This document shows positions 57,068-64,000 of a DNA stretch of 64,000 nucleotides, in pieces. The stretch's first letter is position 1, and every line of letters begins with the position of its first letter. The stretch covers positions 62,001 to 126,000 of the forward strand of contig NZ_SMLK01000007.1 in the NCBI RefSeq assembly GCF_004681975.1, in the 5' to 3' direction. The notes below the pieces were generated by a model that was given only the letters and a program-made list of their open reading frames with translations, had not been told where the DNA came from and made no database searches. Source of the DNA: Ramlibacter humi. GTDB lineage: Bacteria; Pseudomonadota; Gammaproteobacteria; Burkholderiales; Burkholderiaceae_C. Both the position numbers and the translations under genes were made by a program.

Positions 57068-58360
57068 CTAGTCCTTTCTCGCTCCGTTTCGGGCCGCCAG
57101 CACCTTGTCGATGCGCTTGCCGTCCAGGTCCACCACCTCGAACGTCCAGTCACCGCACTCTATCCGCTCACCCACCCCGGGCAGGTGGCCGGACACCGCC
57201 AGCAGCAACCCCGCCACGGTGTTGTAGCGTCCGCGCTCCTCTTCCGGCAATTCCTTGATGTCCAGGCGCGACTTCAGCTCCGCCACCGGCATCAGGCCAT
57301 CCAGCAGCCAGGAACCGTCGTCCCGGGGCGTGGCCCAGGCCTCGGCCTGGGCTTCCGGCCGCAGTTCGCCGGTGATGGCTTCCAGCAGGTCGCGCGGCGT
57401 CAGCAGCCCCTGCACCACGCCGTATTCGTCCACCACGAACACCACCCGGTGCGACTGGCGGCGGAACTGTTCCAGCAGCTCCATGCCGGAAAGGGTTTCG
57501 GGCACGAAGGCGGCGGGCACCACCTGTTCTTCCACCGTGCCGCGGTGTTCCGGGCCCAGCGACAGCAGGCGGGCCACGCTGACCACGCCCACCACGTCGT
57601 CCAGCGAGGTGCGGCACACCGGGTACCACGAATGCGCGCCGCCCTGCCCCGCCTCGCGCAGCGCCTGCGCCACGGGCAGGGACGAGTCCAGCCACTCGAT
57701 GTCGGACCGCGGCACCATCATCGAGGTGAGCGGCCGGTCGTCCAGGTGGAACACGTTGCGCACCATGCGGTGCTCGTGCTCCTCGATCACGCCGGCGTCC
57801 ACGCCTTCCTCCAGGCTGTGCGCGATCTCTTCCTCGGTCATGCCGCGCACCTGCGTGGAATCGATGCGCAGCAGCTTCAGCACCAGCTGCGTGCTGGCCG
57901 ACAGCAGCTTGACGAAAGGCGAAGCGGCGCGCGCCAGCCAGGCCATGGGGCGCGACAGCACGCGCGCGACGTTCTCGGGGTACAGCTGGCCGATGCGCTT
58001 GGGCACCAGCTCGCCGAAGATGATGTTCACGAAGGTGATGGTCACCACCACCACGACGGTGGCCGCGATGGACGCCGCGCCCTCGGAGACGCCGTAGGTT
58101 TGCAGCCAGGCCCCCAGGCGGGCGCTGAAAGCCGCCTCGCCCACGATGCCGGTGAGCATGCTGATGGAGGTGATGCCCACCTGCACGGTGGACAGGAAGA
58201 CGGTGGGGTGTTCCAGCAGGCGCAGCGCGGTGCCCGCGCCGTTGTCGCCCTCTTCCTGCAGCGCCAGCAGCCGCGCCTTGCGGCTGGAGGCCAGGGCCAT
58301 CTCGGACATCGCGAACACGCCGTTGAGAAGCGTCAGCAGCGCGATCAGCAGAAAATCCAT
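57068..58360 (-). CDS. CNNM/CorC-HlyC family membrane protein (DUF21-CBS-CorC)
   Basis: A 430-residue inner-membrane protein with an N-terminal DUF21 domain (four hydrophobic segments, 1-180), a pair of CBS domains (about 200-335; MVPRSDIEWLDSS and GLLTPRDLLEAITGE are typical ends) and a C-terminal CorC/HlyC domain (about 345-420). Family members are involved in magnesium or cobalt efflux and are sometimes annotated as hemolysins, for which evidence is weak. ATG 58360. It diverges from apaH by 25 bases between starts. Confidence 0.93.
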   Translation of the reverse strand: MDFLLIALLTLLNGVFAMSEMALASSRKARLLALQEEGDNGAGTALRLLEHPTVFLSTVQVGITSISMLTGIVGEAAFSARLGAWLQTYGVSEGAASIAATVVVVVTITFVNIIFGELVPKRIGQLYPENVARVLSRPMAWLARAASPFVKLLSASTQLVLKLLRIDSTQVRGMTEEEIAHSLEEGVDAGVIEEHEHRMVRNVFHLDDRPLTSMMVPRSDIEWLDSSLPVAQALREAGQGGAHSWYPVCRTSLDDVVGVVSVARLLSLGPEHRGTVEEQVVPAAFVPETLSGMELLEQFRRQSHRVVFVVDEYGVVQGLLTPRDLLEAITGELRPEAQAEAWATPRDDGSWLLDGLMPVAELKSRLDIKELPEEERGRYNTVAGLLLAVSGHLPGVGERIECGDWTFEVVDLDGKRIDKVLAARNGARKD

Positions 58361-58385
58361 GGGTCACGGGCAGGAAAGAACACGA

Positions 58386-59222
58386 ATGTCACTGTACTTG
58401 ATCGGGGATGTGCAGGGCTGCGACAGCGCGCTGGGGCGCCTGCTGCAGGCGGTGGACTTCTCTCCCAGCCGCGACCACGCGTACCTGCTGGGGGACCTGG
58501 TGAACCGCGGTCCCGAGTCGGCGCAGGTGCTGCGGCGGCTGATGGGGATGGCGGGTTCGGTGAGCTGCCTGCTGGGCAACCACGACCTGAGCCTGCTGGC
58601 GGTGGCGGAAGGCCTGCGCGCGCCGCACCGCAACGACACCATGGACTCCATCCTGCTAGCCCCCGACCGCGAGGCGATGCTGGCGTGGGTGCGGGCGCAG
58701 GCCATGGCGATCCAGGCGCATGGGCTGCTGATGGTGCACGGCGGCGTGCTGCCGCAGTGGGACGCGGCCGACGTGATGCGGCTGGCCGGCGAGGTGGAAG
58801 CGGTGCTGCGCGGGCCCGGCCTGCGCGACTTCCTCTCGCAGATGTACGGCAACGAACCGGCGCGCTGGGACGAGTCGCTCACGGGGGCCACGCGGCTGCG
58901 CGTGATCGTGAATGCGCTGACCCGGCTGCGCTTCTGCACGGCGGAAGGCGAGATGCGGCTGAAGGCGGGCGGCGGGCTGGCGGACGCGCCCGCGGGGACT
59001 TGCGCGTGGTTCGACGTCCCCGGGCGCCGCAGCGCCGGCACGGCGATCGCCTTCGGCCACTGGTCGCAGCTGGGGCTGATGCTGCGCGACGACGTGCTGT
59101 CGCTGGATTCAGGCTGCGTGTGGGGCGGCTGCCTCAGCGCGGTGCGCTGGGACCCGGCGGCGAAGACGCGCGAGGTGATCCAGGTGAAGTGCGAACAGGC
59201 GCAGGTGCCGGGCGGGGATTGA
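58386..59222 (+). CDS. apaH: Bis(5'-nucleosyl)-tetraphosphatase (symmetrical)
   Basis: A 278-residue metallophosphatase that cleaves Ap4A to two ADP and can remove NpN caps from RNA. The metallophosphatase motifs are GDVQGC near residue 7, GDLVNRGP near residue 35, GNHD near residue 63, and VHGG near residue 117. ATG 58386 begins MSLYLIGDVQGCDS. Normal length for ApaH. The gene is transcribed divergently from the CorC-like gene and converges with the RNA helicase gene, whose stop is eight bases away. Confidence 0.95.
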   Translation: MSLYLIGDVQGCDSALGRLLQAVDFSPSRDHAYLLGDLVNRGPESAQVLRRLMGMAGSVSCLLGNHDLSLLAVAEGLRAPHRNDTMDSILLAPDREAMLAWVRAQAMAIQAHGLLMVHGGVLPQWDAADVMRLAGEVEAVLRGPGLRDFLSQMYGNEPARWDESLTGATRLRVIVNALTRLRFCTAEGEMRLKAGGGLADAPAGTCAWFDVPGRRSAGTAIAFGHWSQLGLMLRDDVLSLDSGCVWGGCLSAVRWDPAAKTREVIQVKCEQAQVPGGD

Positions 59223-59230
59223 CCCGCGCC

Positions 59231-60679
59231 TCACTGCGGGGTCTTGAACAGCGCCGCGACCTTGCGCTTGGTCTTGATGTTCGAGGACACCCGGCTCACG
59301 GGTTCCTTCTTCGCGGTCTCCCAGGCGGGAGCGGCGCCCTCGGCAGGCGCTTCGTAAGGCTGCTCGAAGAACGGGTCCTTCGGCGCGGCCGGGGCGGCGG
59401 CATAAGCCTCGCGGCGTGGAGGACGTTCACTGCGTTCCCGCTCGCGCGAGCGTTCCATCACGTCGCGGTCGTCGCCGAGTTCGCCGCGGTCGCGCCAGGT
59501 GCGGCGGCCGTCGTTGATGCGGCCGCGCGGGCGGTCTTCCTCGAACTCGATCGGCTCGATCTCCAGCTTCTTCTTCAGCAGCTTCTCGAGGTCGGCCACC
59601 AGCCGGCCGTCGCCGGGCGACACCAGCGTGATGGCCAGGCCCGAAGCACCCGCCCGGCCGGTGCGGCCGATGCGGTGAACGTAGTCCTCGGGGTTGAACG
59701 GCACGTCGAAGTTGAAGACCGCCGGCACGTCCTTGATGTCCAGGCCGCGCGCGGCGACGTCGGTGGCCACCAGCAGGTCGACCTCGCCGGCCTTGAACGC
59801 GGCCAGCGCCTTCAGGCGCTCGTCCTGGCTCTTGTCGCCGTGCATGGCCACGGCCTTCAGGCCGTCGCGCTCCAGCGAGCGCGCCAGCCGGGCGCAGCCC
59901 AGCTTGCTGTTGACGAACACGAAGGCCTGCGAGATGCCGCGCTGGCGCACCAGCTGCCGCACCGCGCGGCGCTTGTCGTCGTCGCCCACGCTGAAGAAAT
60001 GCTGTTCCACCGTGGACGCGGTGGCGTTGGGCCGCGACACCTCGATGGTGGTGGGGTCGTGCAGGTAGCTGTTGGCCAGCCGCTTGATCTCGGGCGAGAA
60101 CGTGGCGGAGAACAGCAGCGTGGTGCGCTGCTTGGGCAGGTACGACAGGATGCGCTGCAGGTCCGGCAGGAAGCCGATGTCCAGCATGCGGTCGGCTTCG
60201 TCCAGCACCACGTACTCGACCTGGTTGAGGACGGCGTTCTTGGCCTCGATGTGGTCCAGCAGGCGGCCCGGCGTGGCCACGAGGACCTCGACGCCTTTCT
60301 TCAGTTCGGCCGTCTGCGGCTTCATGTCCATGCCGCCGAACACCACCGTGCTGCGCAGGTTGGTGTGCTTGGCGTACAGCTTGACCTGCTGCGCCACCTG
60401 GTCGGCCAACTCGCGCGTGGGCAGCAGCACCAGCGCGCGCACCGGGTGCCGCGCGGGCGAGGTGGACGAGTTCTCGTGCTTCAGCAGCCGCTGCAGCAGC
60501 GGCAGCGAGAAGGCGGCAGTCTTGCCGGTGCCCGTCTGGGCGGCGCCCATGACGTCGCGGCCGGTCAGCACCACGGGGATGGCCTGCGCCTGGATGGGCG
60601 TCATCTGCTCGTAGCCCATCTCGGCCACGGCACGCTTCAGGGGCTCGGCCAGCCCCAGGCTCGAAAAGGAATCACTCAT
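59231..60679 (-). CDS. DEAD-box ATP-dependent RNA helicase (RhlE-like)
   Basis: About 482 residues. Helicase motifs in order: Q motif (QMTPIQAQAIPVVL), motif I AQTGTGKT near residue 49, PTRELA, DEAD in VVLDEADRMLDIG near residue 161, SAT, and C-terminal ARGLDIKDV and HRIGRTGRAG. The variable basic tail after residue 400 (RSRERERSERPPRREAY and a Pro/Ala-rich part) is typical of the RhlE group and is expected to bind RNA. ATG 60679 (MSDSFSSLGLAEPLKRAVAE) is preferred; ATG 60700 is in frame. A role in cold growth, ribosome assembly or mRNA decay is usual. Confidence 0.93.
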   Translation of the reverse strand: MSDSFSSLGLAEPLKRAVAEMGYEQMTPIQAQAIPVVLTGRDVMGAAQTGTGKTAAFSLPLLQRLLKHENSSTSPARHPVRALVLLPTRELADQVAQQVKLYAKHTNLRSTVVFGGMDMKPQTAELKKGVEVLVATPGRLLDHIEAKNAVLNQVEYVVLDEADRMLDIGFLPDLQRILSYLPKQRTTLLFSATFSPEIKRLANSYLHDPTTIEVSRPNATASTVEQHFFSVGDDDKRRAVRQLVRQRGISQAFVFVNSKLGCARLARSLERDGLKAVAMHGDKSQDERLKALAAFKAGEVDLLVATDVAARGLDIKDVPAVFNFDVPFNPEDYVHRIGRTGRAGASGLAITLVSPGDGRLVADLEKLLKKKLEIEPIEFEEDRPRGRINDGRRTWRDRGELGDDRDVMERSRERERSERPPRREAYAAAPAAPKDPFFEQPYEAPAEGAAPAWETAKKEPVSRVSSNIKTKRKVAALFKTPQ

Positions 60680-60764
60680 GCGAACCGCGGATTGTCGCAT
60701 CGCGGGGCTGGATGCGCATTTCCGGCCCGTGACAGCCCTTTTTCAGCACCCAAACGGCTGGGGC

Positions 60765-62897
60765 TCACTCCAGCACGGCGCGAAGCTGCCGGGTGGTGGC
60801 CGCCAGCCGGCGCGCGCCGATCTGGGCCAGGTTGTTCATGAACCGCAGCCCATCGTCCGGGTGCTCGCGCGCCCACTGCTCGAAGTCCCGGCGGCCCAGC
60901 CGCACCAGCTGGGCCGGGGCGTCTTCGGTGCCGGCACAGGCGGTGCGCGGCTGGCCGTTGAGGAAGGCCATCTCGCCGAAGGCCATGCCGCGGCCGACGG
61001 TCGCCAGCCGCATCCCGCGGGCCGGCGGCCACGCGGTGCTCATCGTGATGCGGCCGCCCTGCACCACCGACAGCTCGCTGCCGGTGTCGCCCGAGGCGAA
61101 CACCTGGCTGTGCGGCTGCAGTTCGGTGCGCTGCAGCCGCGCTTCCAGCGCGTGCCGCCCAGCTTCGCTGAGCCCTTCGCCCAACTCACCCAGCACATCG
61201 GAAAGCGGCGCGGCAGCGGCGGCCTGCGGCCAGTCCTGCAGCATCGCTTCCTCGGCCCATTCCATCGCGCGGTCGAGGTCGGCGAACACCTGCATCGATT
61301 CGCCCAGCGACTGCGCGCTGGCTTCGTCCAGCCCGCAGGCGGCGGCCTCGATGCCCTGCTGGCCCAGGTCGCGGGCCAGCGCCGACAGCCGCGCCAGGGC
61401 CGTGGCATCCCAGGCCGCGACGCGGCTGGCGTCCAGGATCACGCGCGTGTGCCGCGGCTGCAGCGTCGCGCGCACCTGTTCGGACAGGTGCGCCGCGACG
61501 CCGAACGACATCACGCCCTGCAGCTCGAACACGGCCAGTGTCGGCATGCGGCCCGCCAGCCAGGCCTCGGCCGCCCCGCGCCTCAAGCGCCGCGATCGCA
61601 GCTGGCCGTCCAGGTGGGTGCGCCGCAGCGCGGTACTGGCCGAGGAATGCAGCAGCACGAAGGTGGCCACCACCAGCCCGGCAATGAGCGCGCCGACGCC
61701 GCCGGACGAGGCGAACACCAGCGCGACCATCCAGCTCTGGGCCCAGATGGCCGGCGCGGCGCGCGCATAGCCGCGCGACCACAGCGCGCGCGGCACCTGG
61801 TTGAAGCCGGCGAGCAGCAGCGCGCCGGCCAGCGCCGCCATCGGCACGCAATGCAGCCACAGGTGGCCGGTGGCGGCCACCAGCAGCATCACGATGGCGT
61901 GCACGCGGCCCACCTGCTGCGAAGGCCGGCCCTGCGCCAGCGCGATGCGCGAGCGGGAAGCGCTGGTGGAAGCCGGGATCAGCCCCACCAGCGCGCACAG
62001 CACGCCGACCAGGCTTTCGCGCCGAAGCGCCGCGTCGGGGTCGCCGCGCACGCCGTGTTCCAGCTCCAGTTCCTGGTTGAACACCACGATGTCCAGGCTG
62101 TTGACGATGGCCATCAGGATCGCCAGCGAAGCCAGCTTCAGCCCGAGGCCGTTGACCACCGCGCCCCACGGCACGCCGTCCCAGTCCGGCCACGGCACCC
62201 AGCCGAAGTTGCCGGCGGGCACCGCGGACTGCAGCGGCGCCGAGCCCGCGAAAACGGCCGCGGCGACGGCCGCCAGCGCCACGGCCGGCAGCAGTCCCGG
62301 CATCTGCGGCCAGCGCCTTTGCACCGCCACGGCGCCGACCGCCACGCCGAGGGCGAACACCGCATGCCAGGCCAGCGCGGGAAGGCCCGCCTGCCAGCCG
62401 CCCGCGCCGAAACCGTGCGCCACCTGGCCGGCCACCATCGACAGGCCCACGCCCGCCGCGAAGCCGTGCGTCACCGAGATCGGCAGGAAGCGCGCCAGCA
62501 CCGCGAGGCGAAGCACGCCGAACAGCCACTGCACCGCGAACGCCAGGGCGACCGTCGCGCCGGCCACGGCCAGCACCTGCGGCGCCTGCAGCCCGAGTTC
62601 GCGGCCGAACTGCGTGGCCGTGGCCACCACGGTGGCGAACAGCAAGGCGACCACGGTGGTCGGCGCGTGCACCACGCCGGGCCGTCCCGCGAACACCGCC
62701 AGCAGCGCCCCCGGCACCGCGGCGGACCACAGCGCCAGCGCGGCCACGTTGACCTGCCCCGCCAGCGGCGCGAACGCCAGCAGCCCCAGGCCGACGGCGT
62801 GCGGCACGGTGACGGAAGCGGCGGAGAGGGCGGCGGAGGCGCGTGCTTCACGCGCGGCGGCGGGCGAAGCAGGCAGGCTGCCGAAAGTGCTGGACAT
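60765..62897 (-). CDS. SulP-type anion transporter fused to STAS and cyclic-nucleotide-binding domains
   Basis: A 710-residue inner-membrane protein. The SulP/SLC26 transport domain (about 20-430) has many hydrophobic segments and the LIPASTSASRSRIALAQG region near residue 305. A STAS domain follows (about 450-560; TRVILDASRVAAWDATALAR contains the conserved strand-loop). The C-terminal domain (about 580-700) is cyclic-nucleotide-binding: ELQPHSQVFASGDTGSELSV and the phosphate cassette GMAFGEMAFLNGQPRTACAG. SulP-STAS transports sulfate, bicarbonate or another anion; the CNBD suggests gating by cAMP or a related ligand. ATG 62897. Confidence 0.9.
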   Translation of the reverse strand: MSSTFGSLPASPAAAREARASAALSAASVTVPHAVGLGLLAFAPLAGQVNVAALALWSAAVPGALLAVFAGRPGVVHAPTTVVALLFATVVATATQFGRELGLQAPQVLAVAGATVALAFAVQWLFGVLRLAVLARFLPISVTHGFAAGVGLSMVAGQVAHGFGAGGWQAGLPALAWHAVFALGVAVGAVAVQRRWPQMPGLLPAVALAAVAAAVFAGSAPLQSAVPAGNFGWVPWPDWDGVPWGAVVNGLGLKLASLAILMAIVNSLDIVVFNQELELEHGVRGDPDAALRRESLVGVLCALVGLIPASTSASRSRIALAQGRPSQQVGRVHAIVMLLVAATGHLWLHCVPMAALAGALLLAGFNQVPRALWSRGYARAAPAIWAQSWMVALVFASSGGVGALIAGLVVATFVLLHSSASTALRRTHLDGQLRSRRLRRGAAEAWLAGRMPTLAVFELQGVMSFGVAAHLSEQVRATLQPRHTRVILDASRVAAWDATALARLSALARDLGQQGIEAAACGLDEASAQSLGESMQVFADLDRAMEWAEEAMLQDWPQAAAAAPLSDVLGELGEGLSEAGRHALEARLQRTELQPHSQVFASGDTGSELSVVQGGRITMSTAWPPARGMRLATVGRGMAFGEMAFLNGQPRTACAGTEDAPAQLVRLGRRDFEQWAREHPDDGLRFMNNLAQIGARRLAATTRQLRAVLE

Positions 62898-62965
62898 CTC
62901 GAGGCGGAAGGCGGGGCCAACCCATCCTACGCCTCGTCCGTGACAGAACGGAGGCAGTCCAACGC

Positions 62966-63080
62966 GGACGCCCTTGCGCAGAGGACACTGAGGATTCGCA
63001 GAGTCCGCAGAGGAACTCCATCCAATTTGTCTTCTCAGCGTCCTCCGCGAATCCTCTGCGCACTCCGCGCAAGGGAGTCC
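62966..63080. repeat. Long imperfect inverted repeat (GCAGAGG-rich family), copy 2
   Basis: GGACGCCCTTGCGCAGAGGA at the left end pairs imperfectly with TCCTCTGCGCACTCCGCGCA and AAGGGAGTCC at the right end, and the inner CGCAGAG/CTCTGCG words pair too, around an AT-rich centre (CCATCCAATTTGTCTT). Related in word content and layout to 28591-28724. It fills the gap between the convergently oriented neighbours' ends and may act as a boundary or terminator. Confidence 0.7.
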
Positions 63081-63093
63081 GCTTTCTACGCCA

Positions 63094-63972
63094 TCAAAGC
63101 GAAGCCGCCGAGAACGTGTCGCAGGACTTCACGCTGCCGGTCTTCCAGCCGGTGGTGAACCAGCGCTGGCGCTGGGCGCTGCTGCCGTGCGTGAAGCTTT
63201 CGGGGACGACGGCGCGGCCGGCGCTGCGCTGCAGGGTGTCGTCGCCGATGTGCGAAGCGGCGTTCATCGCCGCCTCGATGTCGCCCGGGTCCAGCCACTG
63301 CTTGGACTGCTGCGACCAATGCGCCCACACGCCGGCGAAGCAGTCGGCCTGCAGCTCCAGTCGCACGCTCATGGCGTTGGCCTGCTGCTGGCTGCTGCGC
63401 GCGCGCAGCTGGTCGACGCGATCGGTGATGCCCAGCAGGTGCTGCACGTGGTGCCCCACCTCGTGCGCCACCACGTACGCCTGCGCGAACTCGCCGGGCG
63501 AACCCAGCTGGCCGGCCAGCGTGCGGTAGAAGTCCAGGTCGATGTACACCTTGGAATCGGCCGGGCAGTAGAAAGGGCCCATCGCCGACTGGCCCGCGCC
63601 GCAGGCGGTGCGGATGGTGCCGGTGTAAAGGGCCAGCTTCGGGTCCTGGTAGGTCGCGCCGCCTCGCGCGAACACGTTCTTCCACACGTCCTCGGTGTCC
63701 GCCAGCACGGTGGAGACGAACTTCGCGGTGCGGTCCTGCGCCGGCGGCTGGTGCGGGGCCTGCTGTTGCTGGTGCACCGGCGCGGGCCCGCCGCTCAGCA
63801 GCGACAGGATGGTGAGCGGGTTGATGCCGAAGATGGCGCCGCCGACCAGCGCGACGACGATGGCGCCGATGGACAGCCCGCCGGCGCCGAAGCCGCCGAA
63901 ACCACCTCCGCCGCCACCGCCGCCGCGGTAGTCCTCCACGTTGTCCGATTCGCGTTCGCCTTCCCAGCGCAT
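63094..63972 (-). CDS. Neutral zinc metallopeptidase (YpfJ family), membrane-anchored
   Basis: A 292-residue protein. A cytoplasmic N-terminus (MRWEGERESDNVEDYRG) is followed by a Gly-rich stretch, one membrane segment (about 33-55, IGAIVVALVGGAIFGINPLT) and a Gln/Pro linker. The peptidase domain contains the zinc motif HEVGHH in AYVVAHEVGHHVQHLLG near residue 170 and the third-ligand region LELQADCFAGVWAHW near residue 207. ATG 63972 is preferred because AGGGGTG lies a few bases upstream; GTG 63981 is in frame. The substrate is unknown; the catalytic part probably faces the periplasm. Confidence 0.92.
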   Translation of the reverse strand: MRWEGERESDNVEDYRGGGGGGGGFGGFGAGGLSIGAIVVALVGGAIFGINPLTILSLLSGGPAPVHQQQQAPHQPPAQDRTAKFVSTVLADTEDVWKNVFARGGATYQDPKLALYTGTIRTACGAGQSAMGPFYCPADSKVYIDLDFYRTLAGQLGSPGEFAQAYVVAHEVGHHVQHLLGITDRVDQLRARSSQQQANAMSVRLELQADCFAGVWAHWSQQSKQWLDPGDIEAAMNAASHIGDDTLQRSAGRAVVPESFTHGSSAQRQRWFTTGWKTGSVKSCDTFSAASL

Positions 63973-64000
63973 GGCACTCACCCCTGCATTACAGTGACCG

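Noticed and set aside
57068-58360. Hemolysin
   Set aside because: The DUF21-CBS-CorC architecture is that of ion-transport-related CNNM/CorC proteins; the hemolysin name is a historical label.
56402-60841. A 1479-codon plus-strand open frame across the SapC-like, CorC-like, apaH and helicase genes
   Set aside because: It crosses four well-supported genes out of frame or antisense, and its composition is that of a non-coding shadow.
60678-63158. An 826-codon plus-strand open frame opposite the SulP fusion
   Set aside because: Antisense to a convincing transporter with recognisable domains; the product is low-complexity Arg/His/Gln.

Overview
The window is a densely coded, very GC-rich chromosomal segment from a betaproteobacterium. 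The gene set points to Burkholderiales, most likely Comamonadaceae (Ramlibacter/Variovorax-like): Bug-type and TRAP binding proteins, ETF-ubiquinone oxidoreductase, acyl-CoA ligases, PPi-dependent phosphofructokinase next to fructose-1,6-bisphosphatase, and a tandem glycine riboswitch ahead of gcvTHP. The genus is inference from gene content and style. No rRNA, CRISPR array, transposase or phage structural gene was seen.

Layout. 1-4.6 kb: a minus-strand cluster (partial unknown gene, catalase-like heme protein, acyl-CoA ligase, small secreted protein), then a Bug-type binding protein. 4.7-5.8 kb: orphan immunity-type genes, including an Imm50-like one. 5.9-9.4 kb: periplasmic glycerophosphodiesterase, a small coiled protein, and a thioesterase/EamA transporter/SDR group. 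9.5-14.1 kb: ETF-QO and a TRAP transporter (dctPQM-like). 14.2-19.0 kb: glycine riboswitch, gcvT, gcvH, a palindromic repeat, gcvP. 19.2-22.5 kb: plsY, ybaK-like, aldo-keto reductase, endonuclease VIII-like glycosylase, glutaredoxin-like protein. 22.6-25.8 kb: RpiR-type regulator divergent from a class III aminotransferase and an amino-acid binding protein, with two matching palindromes between them. 25.9-29.8 kb: acyl-CoA synthetase carrying an in-frame repeat, alpha/beta hydrolase, DUF2927-like metalloprotease with a Sel1 tail. 30.0-35.9 kb: a four-gene signalling operon (CHASE3-GAF-kinase with three receivers, CheR, CheB, receiver-kinase) without chemoreceptors or CheA. 36.0-42.8 kb: prfB with its programmed frameshift, HAD phosphatase, pepN, pfp, fbp.

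42.9-51.2 kb holds the most unusual system. Two divergent operons start from a shared intergenic region of about 80 bp. The left one encodes an acyl-CoA dehydrogenase homologue, a SerRS-like amino acid:[carrier protein] ligase and a DUF1839-like protein. The right one encodes a dedicated phosphopantetheinyl transferase, a small carrier protein, a cytoplasmic GH2 beta-mannosidase-like enzyme and a tandem alpha/beta hydrolase whose nucleophile positions are Arg and Cys. Together these could load an amino acid on a carrier protein, modify it and pass it to a glycan or small-molecule acceptor. The product is unknown.

51.2-53.2 kb: a tRNA-Thr(CGU) followed by a compositionally distinct two-gene module (ImmA/IrrE-type metallopeptidase plus DUF4411 PIN-like protein) resembling a toxin-antitoxin pair. 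53.3-64 kb: molybdopterin-domain protein, Dps-like protein, response regulator, SapC-like protein, CorC/HlyC-type membrane protein, ApaH, a DEAD-box helicase, a SulP-STAS-CNBD fusion and a YpfJ-type zinc metallopeptidase. Several families of long palindromic intergenic repeats are scattered through the window.
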